NCBI GenBank assembly: GCA_910587785.1
Contig: CAJUOA010000125.1
Coordinates: 1 to 8,117 of the forward strand
Source: an uncultured Oscillospiraceae bacterium
GTDB lineage: Bacteria > Bacillota > Clostridia > Oscillospirales > Oscillospiraceae
Reading direction: 5' to 3'
DNA length: 8,117 bases
Shown: positions 1 to 5,928 of the stretch, piece after piece
How the letters are laid out: each line of letters starts with the position of its first letter
How positions within the stretch are numbered: the first letter of the stretch is position 1
The notes under the pieces: generated by a model
What the model was told of the DNA's origin: nothing
Database searches by the model: none
Seen by the model: the letters and a program-made list of their open reading frames with translations, nothing else
Position numbers and translations under genes: made by a program

Positions 1-13
1 TGCGCTGTGCTGA

Positions 14-196
14 TTATTCCAATTTACTGCAATTTATTCTTGACTTCTGGCCCTCGTTCTTGTGTCCCAGCAGAGAGCCATCAGCGTCAACGTGGGACTC
101 CTGATCAAACGCGATCGGAGCCGCGAAGGCCGTCGTCGACAGCAGGGATACGGACATGACACAAGCGAGCGCCCGTGCTAATAAATGCTTTCTCAT
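14..196 (-). CDS. Short secreted peptide downstream of tandem cyclic dinucleotide riboswitches
   Basis: I do not recognise this 60-residue product. Its N-terminus is a clear Sec signal peptide: a basic start (MRKH), a hydrophobic core from about residue 5 to 20, and an A-F-A|A cleavage site after residue 25. The mature part would be about 35 residues, polar and acidic at first (QESHVDADGS) and basic near the end, with one Cys and no recognisable domain. The ATG at 196 follows an AAAGGA ribosome binding site (205-210) with 8-nt spacing, directly after two GEMM-I riboswitches, so the start is well supported. Genes under c-di-GMP riboswitches in Clostridia often encode secreted or surface proteins, which fits. 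The product is short for an adhesin. It may be a real secreted peptide or the front of a longer gene cut by a stop at 14-16. The other two forward frames also hit stops within about 40 nt, so no simple frameshift rescue is visible inside the window. Confidence 0.6.
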   Translation of the reverse strand: MRKHLLARALACVMSVSLLSTTAFAAPIAFDQESHVDADGSLLGHKNEGQKSRINCSKLE

Positions 197-204
197 TCAA
201 TCAA

Positions 205-239
205 TCCTTTCTTTGCTGCATTTAACGGATGCAAAGTAT
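205..239 (-). promoter_or_regulatory. Likely expression platform between riboswitch B and the start codon
   Basis: On the minus strand CTTTGC (231-236) can pair with GCAAAG (211-216), which directly abuts the AAAGGA ribosome binding site (205-210). The same CTTTGC can instead pair with the conserved GCAAAG inside aptamer B (287-292). The two pairings are mutually exclusive, and the second would dismantle the ligand-binding core. There is no U-tract after the local hairpin, so control of translation is more plausible than transcription termination. This is read from complementarity only. Confidence 0.4.
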
Positions 240-322
240 CCGGCGGCTGGGCTGCCATAGTACGCGGGGTACCTTAGGCCCCATAGCTTTGCGCCGCCGT
301 CCTTTCGGACGGGTTGCTAAAG
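240..322 (-). ncRNA. GEMM-I cyclic dinucleotide riboswitch, downstream copy (B)
   Basis: On the minus strand this follows the c-di-GMP-I (GEMM-I) architecture. A P2 hairpin CCGTCC/GGACGG is closed by a GAAA tetraloop. It is followed by the conserved core GCGCAAAGC, then CTATGGGGCCTAAG, and a P3 arm (GTAC/GTAC) ending in TATGG and GCAGCC. CCTAAG together with TATGG forms the classical 11-nt receptor for the GAAA tetraloop. The segment before P2 reads TTAGCAAC where the upstream copy has TTGGCAAA, so the base equivalent to Vc2 G20, which contacts one guanine of c-di-GMP, is A. That change is the hallmark of GEMM-Ib (cyclic AMP-GMP-responsive or promiscuous) members. The closing P1 helix is poorly paired in my alignment. 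This copy lies about 45 nt before the start codon of the secreted peptide gene, so it is the proximal regulator. Boundaries are approximate. Confidence 0.85.
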
Positions 323-330
323 TTATTTCA

Positions 331-428
331 GCAGCCGGGCTAACATAGCACCGTTATGCGCAGGGGCCAAAACGATACCTTAGTTCCCATAGCTTTGCGG
401 TCCCACGGTTTCCCGTGGTTTGCCAACA
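331..428 (-). ncRNA. Cyclic-di-GMP-I (GEMM-I) riboswitch, upstream copy (A)
   Basis: The minus strand reads GTTGGCAAACC, then a P2 hairpin CCACGG-GAAA-CCGTGG, the conserved core CCGCAAAGC, CTATGGGAACTAAG, a longer P3 arm, and TATGTTAGCCCGGCTGC. These are the defining GEMM-I elements in order. The tetraloop receptor is ACTAAG/TATGT where the downstream copy has CCTAAG/TATGG. The terminal C-G pair is thus replaced by A-U, a compensatory change that supports the fold. The base equivalent to Vc2 G20 is G, as expected for a c-di-GMP sensor. P1 can form as TTGGCA with TGCTGA, including two wobble pairs. About 10 nt separate it from copy B. Tandem aptamers on one leader usually give a steeper or two-input response, which is an inference here. 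Confidence 0.9.
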
Positions 429-616
429 TGCGGATTTGCGCACTGCACGGGCTCGCCGTCTCCCCGCCGGAGGGCGGAGGGATGACATGCGGGCAGTATT
501 GCTGCATAAGATTCCCCCTTTCCAAATATTCCCACACATCCATCTATGCCGACCCGCGCCGCCGCGAACGGCAGCGCGGAAGGACATACTTCTTCAGCGC
601 AAGGCAACTGGCCGAA
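429..616 (-). other. Structured leader between the candidate promoter and the riboswitches
   Basis: No convincing gene lies here. If transcription starts in the invertible segment, this becomes about 190 nt of extra 5' leader. It contains a strong hairpin at 554-579: on the minus strand CCGCGC and GCGCGG close an inner GCCG-TTCG-CGGC stem with a UUCG loop. A weaker 7-bp pairing exists between 586-592 and 614-620. No U-tract follows the strong hairpin, so it is not an obvious intrinsic terminator. A leftward ATG at 503 has a GGAAAGGGGG sequence before it, but its frame runs straight through riboswitch A, so I do not call it. Confidence 0.4.
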
Positions 617-642
617 GTATCAAATGGTAAACTTTTTGATAG
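617..642 (+). repeat. Left dif-like recombination site of an inverted pair
   Basis: The site has the layout 9-8-9: GTATCAAAT, spacer GGTAAACT, TTTTGATAG. The stretch 618-643 matches the reverse complement of 752-777 with one mismatch over 26 nt. The half-sites are near-palindromic while the 8-nt spacer is asymmetric and identical in both copies. Tyrosine recombinases need exactly this, because strand exchange takes place across the spacer. A repressor operator would not need a conserved asymmetric spacer. Confidence 0.65.
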
Positions 643-657
643 TATTTTTATACTTTT

Positions 658-686
658 AAGATAGCACAGAATGTCCGGATTTGCAA
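658..686 (-). promoter_or_regulatory. Sigma-A-type promoter inside the candidate invertible segment
   Basis: On the minus strand TTGCAA (681-686) is followed after exactly 17 nt by TATCTT (658-663). Both hexamers match 4 of 6 consensus positions. It fires leftward, out of the segment across site 617-642, toward the riboswitches and the secreted peptide gene. The opposite strand of the same segment shows no comparable promoter (TTGCAA-17-TACCAA is the best I see). The sequenced orientation is therefore the presumptive ON state. Confidence 0.55.
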
Positions 687-752
687 CCCCTCTTTCACAA
701 ATTTACCAAAAGAAGCCGGAGGATTCCCCGCGGTTCCCTGAATCAGCCGCAA

Positions 753-778
753 CTATCAAAAAGTTTACCTTTTGATAG
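753..778 (-). repeat. Right dif-like recombination site of an inverted pair
   Basis: On the plus strand this reads CTATCAAAA, spacer AGTTTACC, TTTTGATAG, a perfect 9-bp inverted repeat around 8 nt. The spacer is the reverse complement of the left site's spacer, so the two sites are inverted and recombination between them would flip the roughly 108 bp lying between. No recombinase gene is in the window. A MITE with terminal repeats is the main alternative, but the internally palindromic ends and the lack of an obvious target duplication argue against it. Confidence 0.65.
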
Positions 779-782
779 CTCA

Positions 783-827
783 AAATGAAAAAACAGAAGT
801 GGAGGAGCGGCAGGCTCCTCCACTTTT
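783..827 (-). terminator. Bidirectional intrinsic terminator after dnaE
   Basis: An 11-bp perfect stem (797-807 with 815-825) has a 7-nt loop. On the minus strand it is followed by CTGTTTTTTCATTTT just after the dnaE stop codon. On the plus strand it is followed by TTTTTTA. It ends the whiA-dnaE transcript and would also stop rightward transcription from the neighbouring invertible segment. Confidence 0.9.
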
Positions 828-3800
828 TTACTGAATGACCACATTCTCCGCTCCCAGCACCCTGGAGAGCTCCTCCACCAGGGCCGTGCCCAGCAGGCAT
901 GTGGTGCCCATGCGCTTGCCGGTGTCAGAGAAGACCAGCCTTGCGGGGGTGTCCCCGGGGAACATGGCGATGACCCGGTTGATGTGGTCCAGGGCCGGGT
1001 GGGCCGCGGACGGCAGGCGGAGCCACAGCACCCGCCCCTCCATCACCCGCACCCCCGGAGGCGGGGGCGGCGCCTTGGCCGCCTCCGGCCCGCTTCTGAG
1101 GGGGTAGACCTCGTCGCAGAGGAGCTGAGGGGGCTTCTCGTCCCGGACGGAGAGCTTTCCCCGGACGATCACCGCGCTGCCCTCCGCCAGCAGGCGTCCG
1201 CACCGCTCCAAGGTCCGGGCGAAGCAGAGCAGTTCAATGGACCCGGTGTCGTCCTCCACAGTGGCGTAGGCCATGAGGGTGTTGTTCCGGGTGGTCCGGG
1301 TCCGGTAGGCGGTGACGATGCCCGCCAGGGTGATGAACTGCCCGTCCTGGTACAGCACCGGCCCCTCCTCCCGGGCGAAGTCGGCGTTCACCGAGCCCAC
1401 ACTCACCGCCCCGGCGGCTTTCGCCGCGTCCCGGTAGGCGTCCATGGGGTGGCCGGAGAAGTAGAGGCCCGTGACCTCCCGCTCCCGGCGCATCCGTTCC
1501 TCCAGGGAGAACTCCGGGAGCTCCGGCATTGTCACCGATATCCCCCGGCGGGGCCCGGCGGCGGAATCTATGCCGAAAAAGTCCATCTGCCCCTCCACGT
1601 TCTGGCGGCGGCTGGCGGCGATGGCATCGATGAGCTTCTCGCTGACCGAGGCCAGCTGGCTGCGCCGGCCCCCAAAGCAGTCGAAGGCCCCGGCGTAGAT
1701 GAGGTTCTCCGCGGCCCGCTTGTTCATGTCGCTGTCGTACATCCGCTCGCAGAAGTCCTGGAAGCTGGTGAAGGGGCCGTTTTCCTCCCGCTCCCGGACC
1801 ATGCTCTGGATAAAGCTCCGGCCGATGCCCTTCACCGCCGCGAGACCGAAGCGGATGCCCCCCTCCTCCACGGTGAAGCTGTCCCGGGAGCGGTTCACGT
1901 CCGGCGGCAGGAGGGCGATGCCCAGCTCCCGGCACTCGCCGATGTACTCCGAGACCTTCTCCGAGTACGCCAGCACCGACGTGAGCAGGGCTGCCATATA
2001 CTCCCGGGGGTAGTGGTACTTGCACCAGGCCGTCTGGTAGGCCACCACCGCGTAGCAGACGGCGTGGGCCTTGTTGAAGGCGTAGTTGGCGAAGTCGTAC
2101 ATCTCGTCGTAGATGGCCTCCGCCACGGCGGCGGGGATGTGATTGGCCGCACAGCCCGGGATGTCCCGGGCGGGGTCGCCGTGGAGGAAGGCCTCCCGCT
2201 CCCGCTCAATGTCCTTGACCTTCTTTTTGCTCATGGCCCGGCGGACCATGTCCGCCTGCCCCAAGGAGTACCCGGCCAGCTGCTGGAAAATCTGCATGAC
2301 CTGCTCCTGGTAGACGATGCACCCGTAGGTGATGGAGAGGATCGGCTCCAGGGAGGGGTGCTTGTAGGTGACCAGGGAGGGGTCGTGCTTGCAGGCGATG
2401 AACTTGGGGATGGAGTCCATGGGGCCGGGGCGGTAGAGGGCCACGATGGCCGTCAGGTCCTCGATGGACTGGGGCCGCAGGCGCACGCACACCCCGGTCA
2501 TCCCGGCGGACTCCATCTGGAACACGCCGGAGGTCCGCCCGGCGGTGAGCATATCGTAGACCGGCTGATCGTCCTCCGGGATGTCCTCCAGGCGGAGGTC
2601 CGGCTGGCGGGCGCGGACCATCTTCACCGCGTCGTCCAGGACGGTGAGGTTGCGCAGGGCCAAAAAGTCCATCTTCAGCAGGCCCAGCTCCTCCAGGGTC
2701 ACCATGGAGTACTGACAGACCACGGTGTCGTCGTTTTTCGCCAGGGGCACGTAGGTGTACACGGGATGTTTCGTGATGACCACCCCGGCGGCGTGGGTGG
2801 AGGCGTGGCGGGGCATCCCCTCCAGGGCCTTGGCGGTGTCGATGAGCTTCTTGATCTTGGGGTCCCCCTCGTAGAGGTCCCGGAGGGACTTGCTCAGCCG
2901 CAGGGCGTCGTTGAGGGTGATGTGGACCGTGGCGGGCACCTGCTTGGCCACCACGTCCACCTCCGCGTAGGGCAGGTTCATCACCCGCCCCACGTCCCGG
3001 ATGACGCCCCGGGCGGCCATGGTGCCGAAGGTGACGATCTGGGCCACCCGGTCGCCGCCGTACTTCCGGCGGACGTAGGCCACCACCTCGTCCCGGCGGG
3101 TGTCGCCGAAGTCCAGGTCAAAGTCCGGCATGGAGACCCGCTCCGGGTTCAGGAAGCGCTCGAAGAACAGGCCGTACTGCTTGGGGTCCACGTCGGTGAT
3201 CTCCAGGCAGTAGGCCACGATGGAGGCCGCGCCGCTCCCCCGCCCGGGCCCTACGGGGATGCCCTGGCTGCGGGCGTAGTGGATGAAGTCGGAGACAATG
3301 AGAAAGTAGTCGGTAAAGCCCATCTTCTCGATCATGTCCAGCTCATAGTCCAGCTGGGCGTGGTAGTCCGGGTGCCTGCCGCCGTAGCGCCGGGCGAAGC
3401 CCTCCTCGCTCAGGCGGCGGATATACGCCTGGGCCGTCTCGTCTGTGGGCACCCGGAATTCCGGCAGGTGGTACTTGCCGAAGGTGAACTCCAGATTGCA
3501 GAGGTCCGCGATGCGCTCCGTGTTGGCGAGGGCCTCCGGATAGCGGCTGAAGAGGGCCTCCATCTCCTCCGTGGAGCGGAGGTAGAAGTTTTGGGGCTCG
3601 TAGCGCATCCGCTTCTCGTCCTCCACCAGCTTGCCGGTCTGGATGCAGAGGAGGATGTCGTGGCTCTCCGCGTCCTCGGGGGCGAGGTAGTGGCAGTCGT
3701 TGGTGCAGACCAGGGGGATGCCCGTCTCCTGGTGGATGCGGAGCAGGGCCTCGTTCACCACCGTCTGGTCCCGGATGCCGTGGTCCTGGAGCTCCAGGTA

Positions 3801-4316
3801 GAACCCGTCCTCTCCGAAGAGGCGTTGCATCTCCAGGGCGTAGTCCTTTGCGCCGTTATAATCTCCGTTTAATATACGCTTTGGAATCTCTCCGGCGAGA
3901 CAGGCGGACAGGGCGATGAGTCCGCCGCTGTGCTCCCGGAGGAGGTCCATGTCCACCCGGGGTCTGATGTAGAAGCCCTCCAGGTAGGCCATGCTGACCA
4001 TGTAGCTGAGGTTGCGGTAGCCCTCCTCGTTCCGGCAGAGGAGGACCAGGTGGCGGCTCTCGGCGTCCAGCCCGTGGACCTTGTCCGTGCGCCGCCGCCC
4101 GGGCGGGGTCACATAGACCTCGCAGCCGATGATGGGCTTGACCCCCTCCCGCTTGCAGGCCCGGTAGAAGTCCACCGCGCCGTACATCACGCCGTGGTCC
4201 GTGACGGCCACGGCGCTCTGCCCCAGCTCCCGCACCCGCTTGGCCAGACCGTCGATGCGGCAGAAGCCGTCCAGGAGGCTGTACTCGGTGTGGACGTGGA
4301 GATGGACAAAGCTCAT
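828..4316 (-). CDS. dnaE: DNA polymerase III subunit alpha (DnaE)
   Basis: This C-family replicative polymerase extends DNA in the replisome. In Firmicutes that also carry PolC, DnaE typically extends RNA primers before handing over. At 1162 residues it is full length (E. coli DnaE has 1160). The N-terminal PHP domain shows H7, H9, D16, D40-H41, E66, H89 and D207/H209 (NDCH), so its metal ligands look intact, unlike E. coli DnaE. The palm has VGPGRGSGAAS at about 355-365 and the catalytic aspartates D400 and D402 in PDFDLDF, with a third at D550 in KMDFLALR. A helix-hairpin-helix segment lies near 820-850 (AAVKGIG). An OB fold follows at about 990-1065 (ITLAGIV to VIVRGKLSV), and then a proline-rich linker and a conserved C-terminal tail. 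The ATG at 4316 has an AGGAGG site 9 nt upstream. The gene lies 21 bp after whiA, in the same operon. Confidence 0.97.
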   Translation of the reverse strand: MSFVHLHVHTEYSLLDGFCRIDGLAKRVRELGQSAVAVTDHGVMYGAVDFYRACKREGVKPIIGCEVYVTPPGRRRTDKVHGLDAESRHLVLLCRNEEGYRNLSYMVSMAYLEGFYIRPRVDMDLLREHSGGLIALSACLAGEIPKRILNGDYNGAKDYALEMQRLFGEDGFYLELQDHGIRDQTVVNEALLRIHQETGIPLVCTNDCHYLAPEDAESHDILLCIQTGKLVEDEKRMRYEPQNFYLRSTEEMEALFSRYPEALANTERIADLCNLEFTFGKYHLPEFRVPTDETAQAYIRRLSEEGFARRYGGRHPDYHAQLDYELDMIEKMGFTDYFLIVSDFIHYARSQGIPVGPGRGSGAASIVAYCLEITDVDPKQYGLFFERFLNPERVSMPDFDLDFGDTRRDEVVAYVRRKYGGDRVAQIVTFGTMAARGVIRDVGRVMNLPYAEVDVVAKQVPATVHITLNDALRLSKSLRDLYEGDPKIKKLIDTAKALEGMPRHASTHAAGVVITKHPVYTYVPLAKNDDTVVCQYSMVTLEELGLLKMDFLALRNLTVLDDAVKMVRARQPDLRLEDIPEDDQPVYDMLTAGRTSGVFQMESAGMTGVCVRLRPQSIEDLTAIVALYRPGPMDSIPKFIACKHDPSLVTYKHPSLEPILSITYGCIVYQEQVMQIFQQLAGYSLGQADMVRRAMSKKKVKDIEREREAFLHGDPARDIPGCAANHIPAAVAEAIYDEMYDFANYAFNKAHAVCYAVVAYQTAWCKYHYPREYMAALLTSVLAYSEKVSEYIGECRELGIALLPPDVNRSRDSFTVEEGGIRFGLAAVKGIGRSFIQSMVREREENGPFTSFQDFCERMYDSDMNKRAAENLIYAGAFDCFGGRRSQLASVSEKLIDAIAASRRQNVEGQMDFFGIDSAAGPRRGISVTMPELPEFSLEERMRREREVTGLYFSGHPMDAYRDAAKAAGAVSVGSVNADFAREEGPVLYQDGQFITLAGIVTAYRTRTTRNNTLMAYATVEDDTGSIELLCFARTLERCGRLLAEGSAVIVRGKLSVRDEKPPQLLCDEVYPLRSGPEAAKAPPPPPGVRVMEGRVLWLRLPSAAHPALDHINRVIAMFPGDTPARLVFSDTGKRMGTTCLLGTALVEELSRVLGAENVVIQ

Positions 4317-4337
4317 GGGCAGTTCCTCCTCTTTCTG

Positions 4338-5231
4338 CTACCGGCGGCTCAGCTCCACCAGCTTGCGCAGGCGGTGGCTGAGGCCGCTCTTGGTGATGGG
4401 CGGGTCGAACTCCTCCGCGAGCTCCCGCAATGTCAGCTCCGGGTAGGTCTCCCGCAGGACGATGGTCTCCTTCAGGGCGGGGGGCAGGTCCTCCACCCGG
4501 CCCAGGGCGTAGAGCTTCCGAATGGCCTGTAGCTGCTCCTGGGCGGCGTCGACGGCCTTGTCCAGGTTGGCGGACTCGCAGTTCACCCGGCGGTTGACCC
4601 CGTTGCGAAGGGCCTTCTGGGCCCGGGTGGCCGTGAGGGCCTGGGCGGACCGATCCGCGCCCATGAGGTGCAGGAGGTCCCGGATCTGGCCGCTGCTCTT
4701 GAAGTAGGTGACCTGAGCCCCGCCCCGCTCGGTGTGCTTGGCGCGGCACCCCATGTCCGTCAGGAGGGCTTGGAGCTCCCGGCTGGCCTGGGCGTGGCTG
4801 GTGACCAGCTCCAGGTGGTAGCCCTTGGCGGGCTCGGTGATGCTCCCGCCGGAGAGGAACGCCCCCCGGAGAAACGCCCCGCGGCAGCAGTCCTCCTCCA
4901 GAAGGCCGAAGTTGATGTGGAGCACCGGGCTCTGGCGGGAGTCGAAGCCAAAGGCGTCGATGATGGAGGCGATCTTGCCGGCCTCCGTCAGCTGGAAAAT
5001 GTATTTCTGCTCCTCCGGGCACGGCAGACGGTCGAAGGCCAGGCCGAAAGCCCGCTCCAGCAGGATGGGCAGACGCCGGGCAAAACCGGCGCTCTCTGTG
5101 ATGATCCGGACCTCCCGGGGGGTGAAGGTGTTGCAAAAGAGCAGGGCCCCGTAGGCCTCCGCCCGGGAACAGCAGGTGTTTTCAAGAGCCCTGCCGCAGA
5201 GCTCCTCCTTTGCCTCGCTGGAAAAGGACAT
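4338..5231 (-). CDS. whiA: WhiA, sporulation and cell-division regulator
   Basis: This 297-residue protein belongs to the WhiA family, which combines a degenerate LAGLIDADG homing-endonuclease fold with a C-terminal helix-turn-helix. It controls sporulation septation genes in Streptomyces and affects division and chromosome segregation in Bacillus. The LAGLIDADG-like motif is at 118-132 (RGAFLRGAFLSGGSIT). The HTH is at about 265-296 (LRELAEEFDPPITKSGLSHRL), which is highly diagnostic. I chose the ATG at 5231: it follows GAGGAGG by 8 nt and begins with the family's usual MSFSSEAKEEL. An in-frame ATG at 5291 lies in the promoter's -35 region and so cannot be in the transcript. The length is slightly short of the usual 310-325 residues. 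The rapZ and yvcK genes that often precede whiA are absent; a promoter lies directly upstream, and dnaE follows. Confidence 0.95.
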   Translation of the reverse strand: MSFSSEAKEELCGRALENTCCSRAEAYGALLFCNTFTPREVRIITESAGFARRLPILLERAFGLAFDRLPCPEEQKYIFQLTEAGKIASIIDAFGFDSRQSPVLHINFGLLEEDCCRGAFLRGAFLSGGSITEPAKGYHLELVTSHAQASRELQALLTDMGCRAKHTERGGAQVTYFKSSGQIRDLLHLMGADRSAQALTATRAQKALRNGVNRRVNCESANLDKAVDAAQEQLQAIRKLYALGRVEDLPPALKETIVLRETYPELTLRELAEEFDPPITKSGLSHRLRKLVELSRR

Positions 5232-5262
5232 CTCCTTCGCCTCCTCGCTTTTTTCTGGGCCT

Positions 5263-5291
5263 ATTATACCCCCAAAGAGGCGGTAAAGCAA
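5263..5291 (-). promoter_or_regulatory. Sigma-A promoter of the whiA-dnaE operon
   Basis: On the minus strand TTGCTT (5286-5291) is separated by 17 nt from a perfect TATAAT (5263-5268). Transcription would begin near 5256, about 25 nt before the whiA start codon. Confidence 0.85.
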
Positions 5292-5341
5292 TTCAAATTT
5301 TTTGTGGGGTTTGACGTTGTATGCTCCTGTGCAGTTTTTCG

Positions 5342-5366
5342 CCGTTACACTCCTAGTGTGTAACGG
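5342..5366. repeat. Inverted repeat in the leader of the phage-tail-like gene
   Basis: CCGTTACAC (5342-5350) and GTGTAACGG (5358-5366) form a perfect 9-bp inverted repeat around 7 nt, and a further CGTTACA occurs at 5372-5378. It could be an operator for a dimeric regulator or an RNA hairpin. No U-tract follows, so it is not a terminator. A TTGACG at 5311-5316 could be a -35 box, but I see no good -10 at the right spacing. Confidence 0.5.
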
Positions 5367-5403
5367 TCTTTCGTTACAAAATCTTATTTAAAGGAGAAAC
5401 ATC

Positions 5404-5883
5404 ATGAATCACACCAAAAACTATGGCCTGCCCCAGTGGGAGCTCAATGACCTCATCCGGATGGAGGACTTCAACGCAATGAACAACAGCATCGAGGCGG
5501 GCTTGGACAGCAACGCCGCCGCTGCCGCGTCAGCCGTGAACATCGCCAACTTCGCCAAGAGCACCGCCACCGTCGCCCAGCAGGCCGCCGGGAACGCCTA
5601 CTCCCCGGATAACAAGCCCTATGTTGTGGGGTCCTTTACCGGAAATGGCGGAACCAAGGAGATCAACCTGGGATTCCGCCCGTCCCTGGTGATCATCTGC
5701 TCGGACCAGATGGCCAGCAACAGCGTCGCAGCCGGAAGCCGTATCGCAATGTCCGCAGGAGGCGTCAATCCCCAGCGGATCGCTATTACCAAAACCGGCT
5801 TCCGTGTCACCTACACCAGCAGCGTCCCCTTCCCCACCATCAACTACGCCAACGGAACCTTCGACTATATCGCCTTCCGGTAA
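5404..5883 (+). CDS. Phage tail-fibre-like protein, stand-alone
   Basis: The 159-residue product has no signal peptide and no membrane segment. Its first ~35 residues (NYGLPQWELNDLIRMEDFN) resemble the N-termini of tail-fibre or baseplate-appended proteins of Firmicute phages, which often start with a N-Y-x-L-x-Q-W pattern followed by a R-x-E-D-F-N motif. An alanine-rich helical stretch follows (about 36-72). The C-terminal ~85 residues (VGSFTGNGGTKEINLGFRPSLVII to FDYIAFR) look like the beta-rich receptor-binding tips seen in such proteins. The assignment rests on recalled family resemblance, not a search. The start has an AAGGAG site 7 nt upstream. No other phage structural gene is present, and the gene has its own leader and terminator, so it may be a prophage remnant or a domesticated gene. 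Confidence 0.7.
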   Translation: MNHTKNYGLPQWELNDLIRMEDFNAMNNSIEAGLDSNAAAAASAVNIANFAKSTATVAQQAAGNAYSPDNKPYVVGSFTGNGGTKEINLGFRPSLVIICSDQMASNSVAAGSRIAMSAGGVNPQRIAITKTGFRVTYTSSVPFPTINYANGTFDYIAFR

Positions 5884-5891
5884 GCGAAAGT

Positions 5892-5927
5892 GGCCCCCAC
5901 GGGATCTCCCGTGGGGGCCGGTTCTTT
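5892..5927 (+). terminator. Intrinsic terminator after the tail-fibre-like gene
   Basis: A perfect 12-bp GC-rich stem (5892-5903 with 5908-5919) has loop ATCT and is followed by GGTTCTTT. It sits between two convergent genes. The reverse side has only a weak T-tract (ACTTTCG), so leftward termination is less certain. Confidence 0.85.
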
Positions 5928-5928
5928 G

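Larger units (their letters stand above)
617..778. other. Candidate phase-variable invertible promoter element
   Basis: Two inverted 26-bp recombinase-like sites flank about 108 bp that contains one good promoter pointing at a riboswitch-controlled secreted protein gene. In the other orientation the promoter would point at the bidirectional terminator behind dnaE and produce nothing useful. C. difficile provides precedent for combining invertible switches with c-di-GMP riboswitches upstream of surface functions (the flgB and cmrRST loci). What is seen is the sites and the promoter. Inversion itself is inferred. Confidence 0.55.

Noticed and set aside
340..543. A small leftward frame with a plausible ribosome binding site upstream of riboswitch A
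   Set aside because: It reads through the conserved structure of the riboswitch and ends inside it. The product has no recognisable character. The RNA structure explains the sequence better.
356..664. Rightward frames over the riboswitch region
   Set aside because: They lie antisense to the riboswitches, have no ribosome binding site, and their translations look random.
617..778. The inverted repeats as MITE or insertion sequence ends
   Set aside because: Not fully excluded, but each end is itself a near-palindrome around an 8-nt asymmetric spacer, no target-site duplication is visible, and a promoter sits inside. A recombinase site pair fits better.
984..3872. A very long rightward open frame (962 codons) opposite dnaE
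   Set aside because: It is the antisense shadow of a GC-rich gene. The translation is dominated by Val, Gly, His and Leu repeats with no recognisable domain, while the minus strand encodes an unmistakable DnaE.
3856..5136. A 426-codon leftward frame across whiA and dnaE
   Set aside because: It is an out-of-frame shadow rich in Pro, Gly, Arg and Ala and it overlaps two well-identified genes on the same strand.
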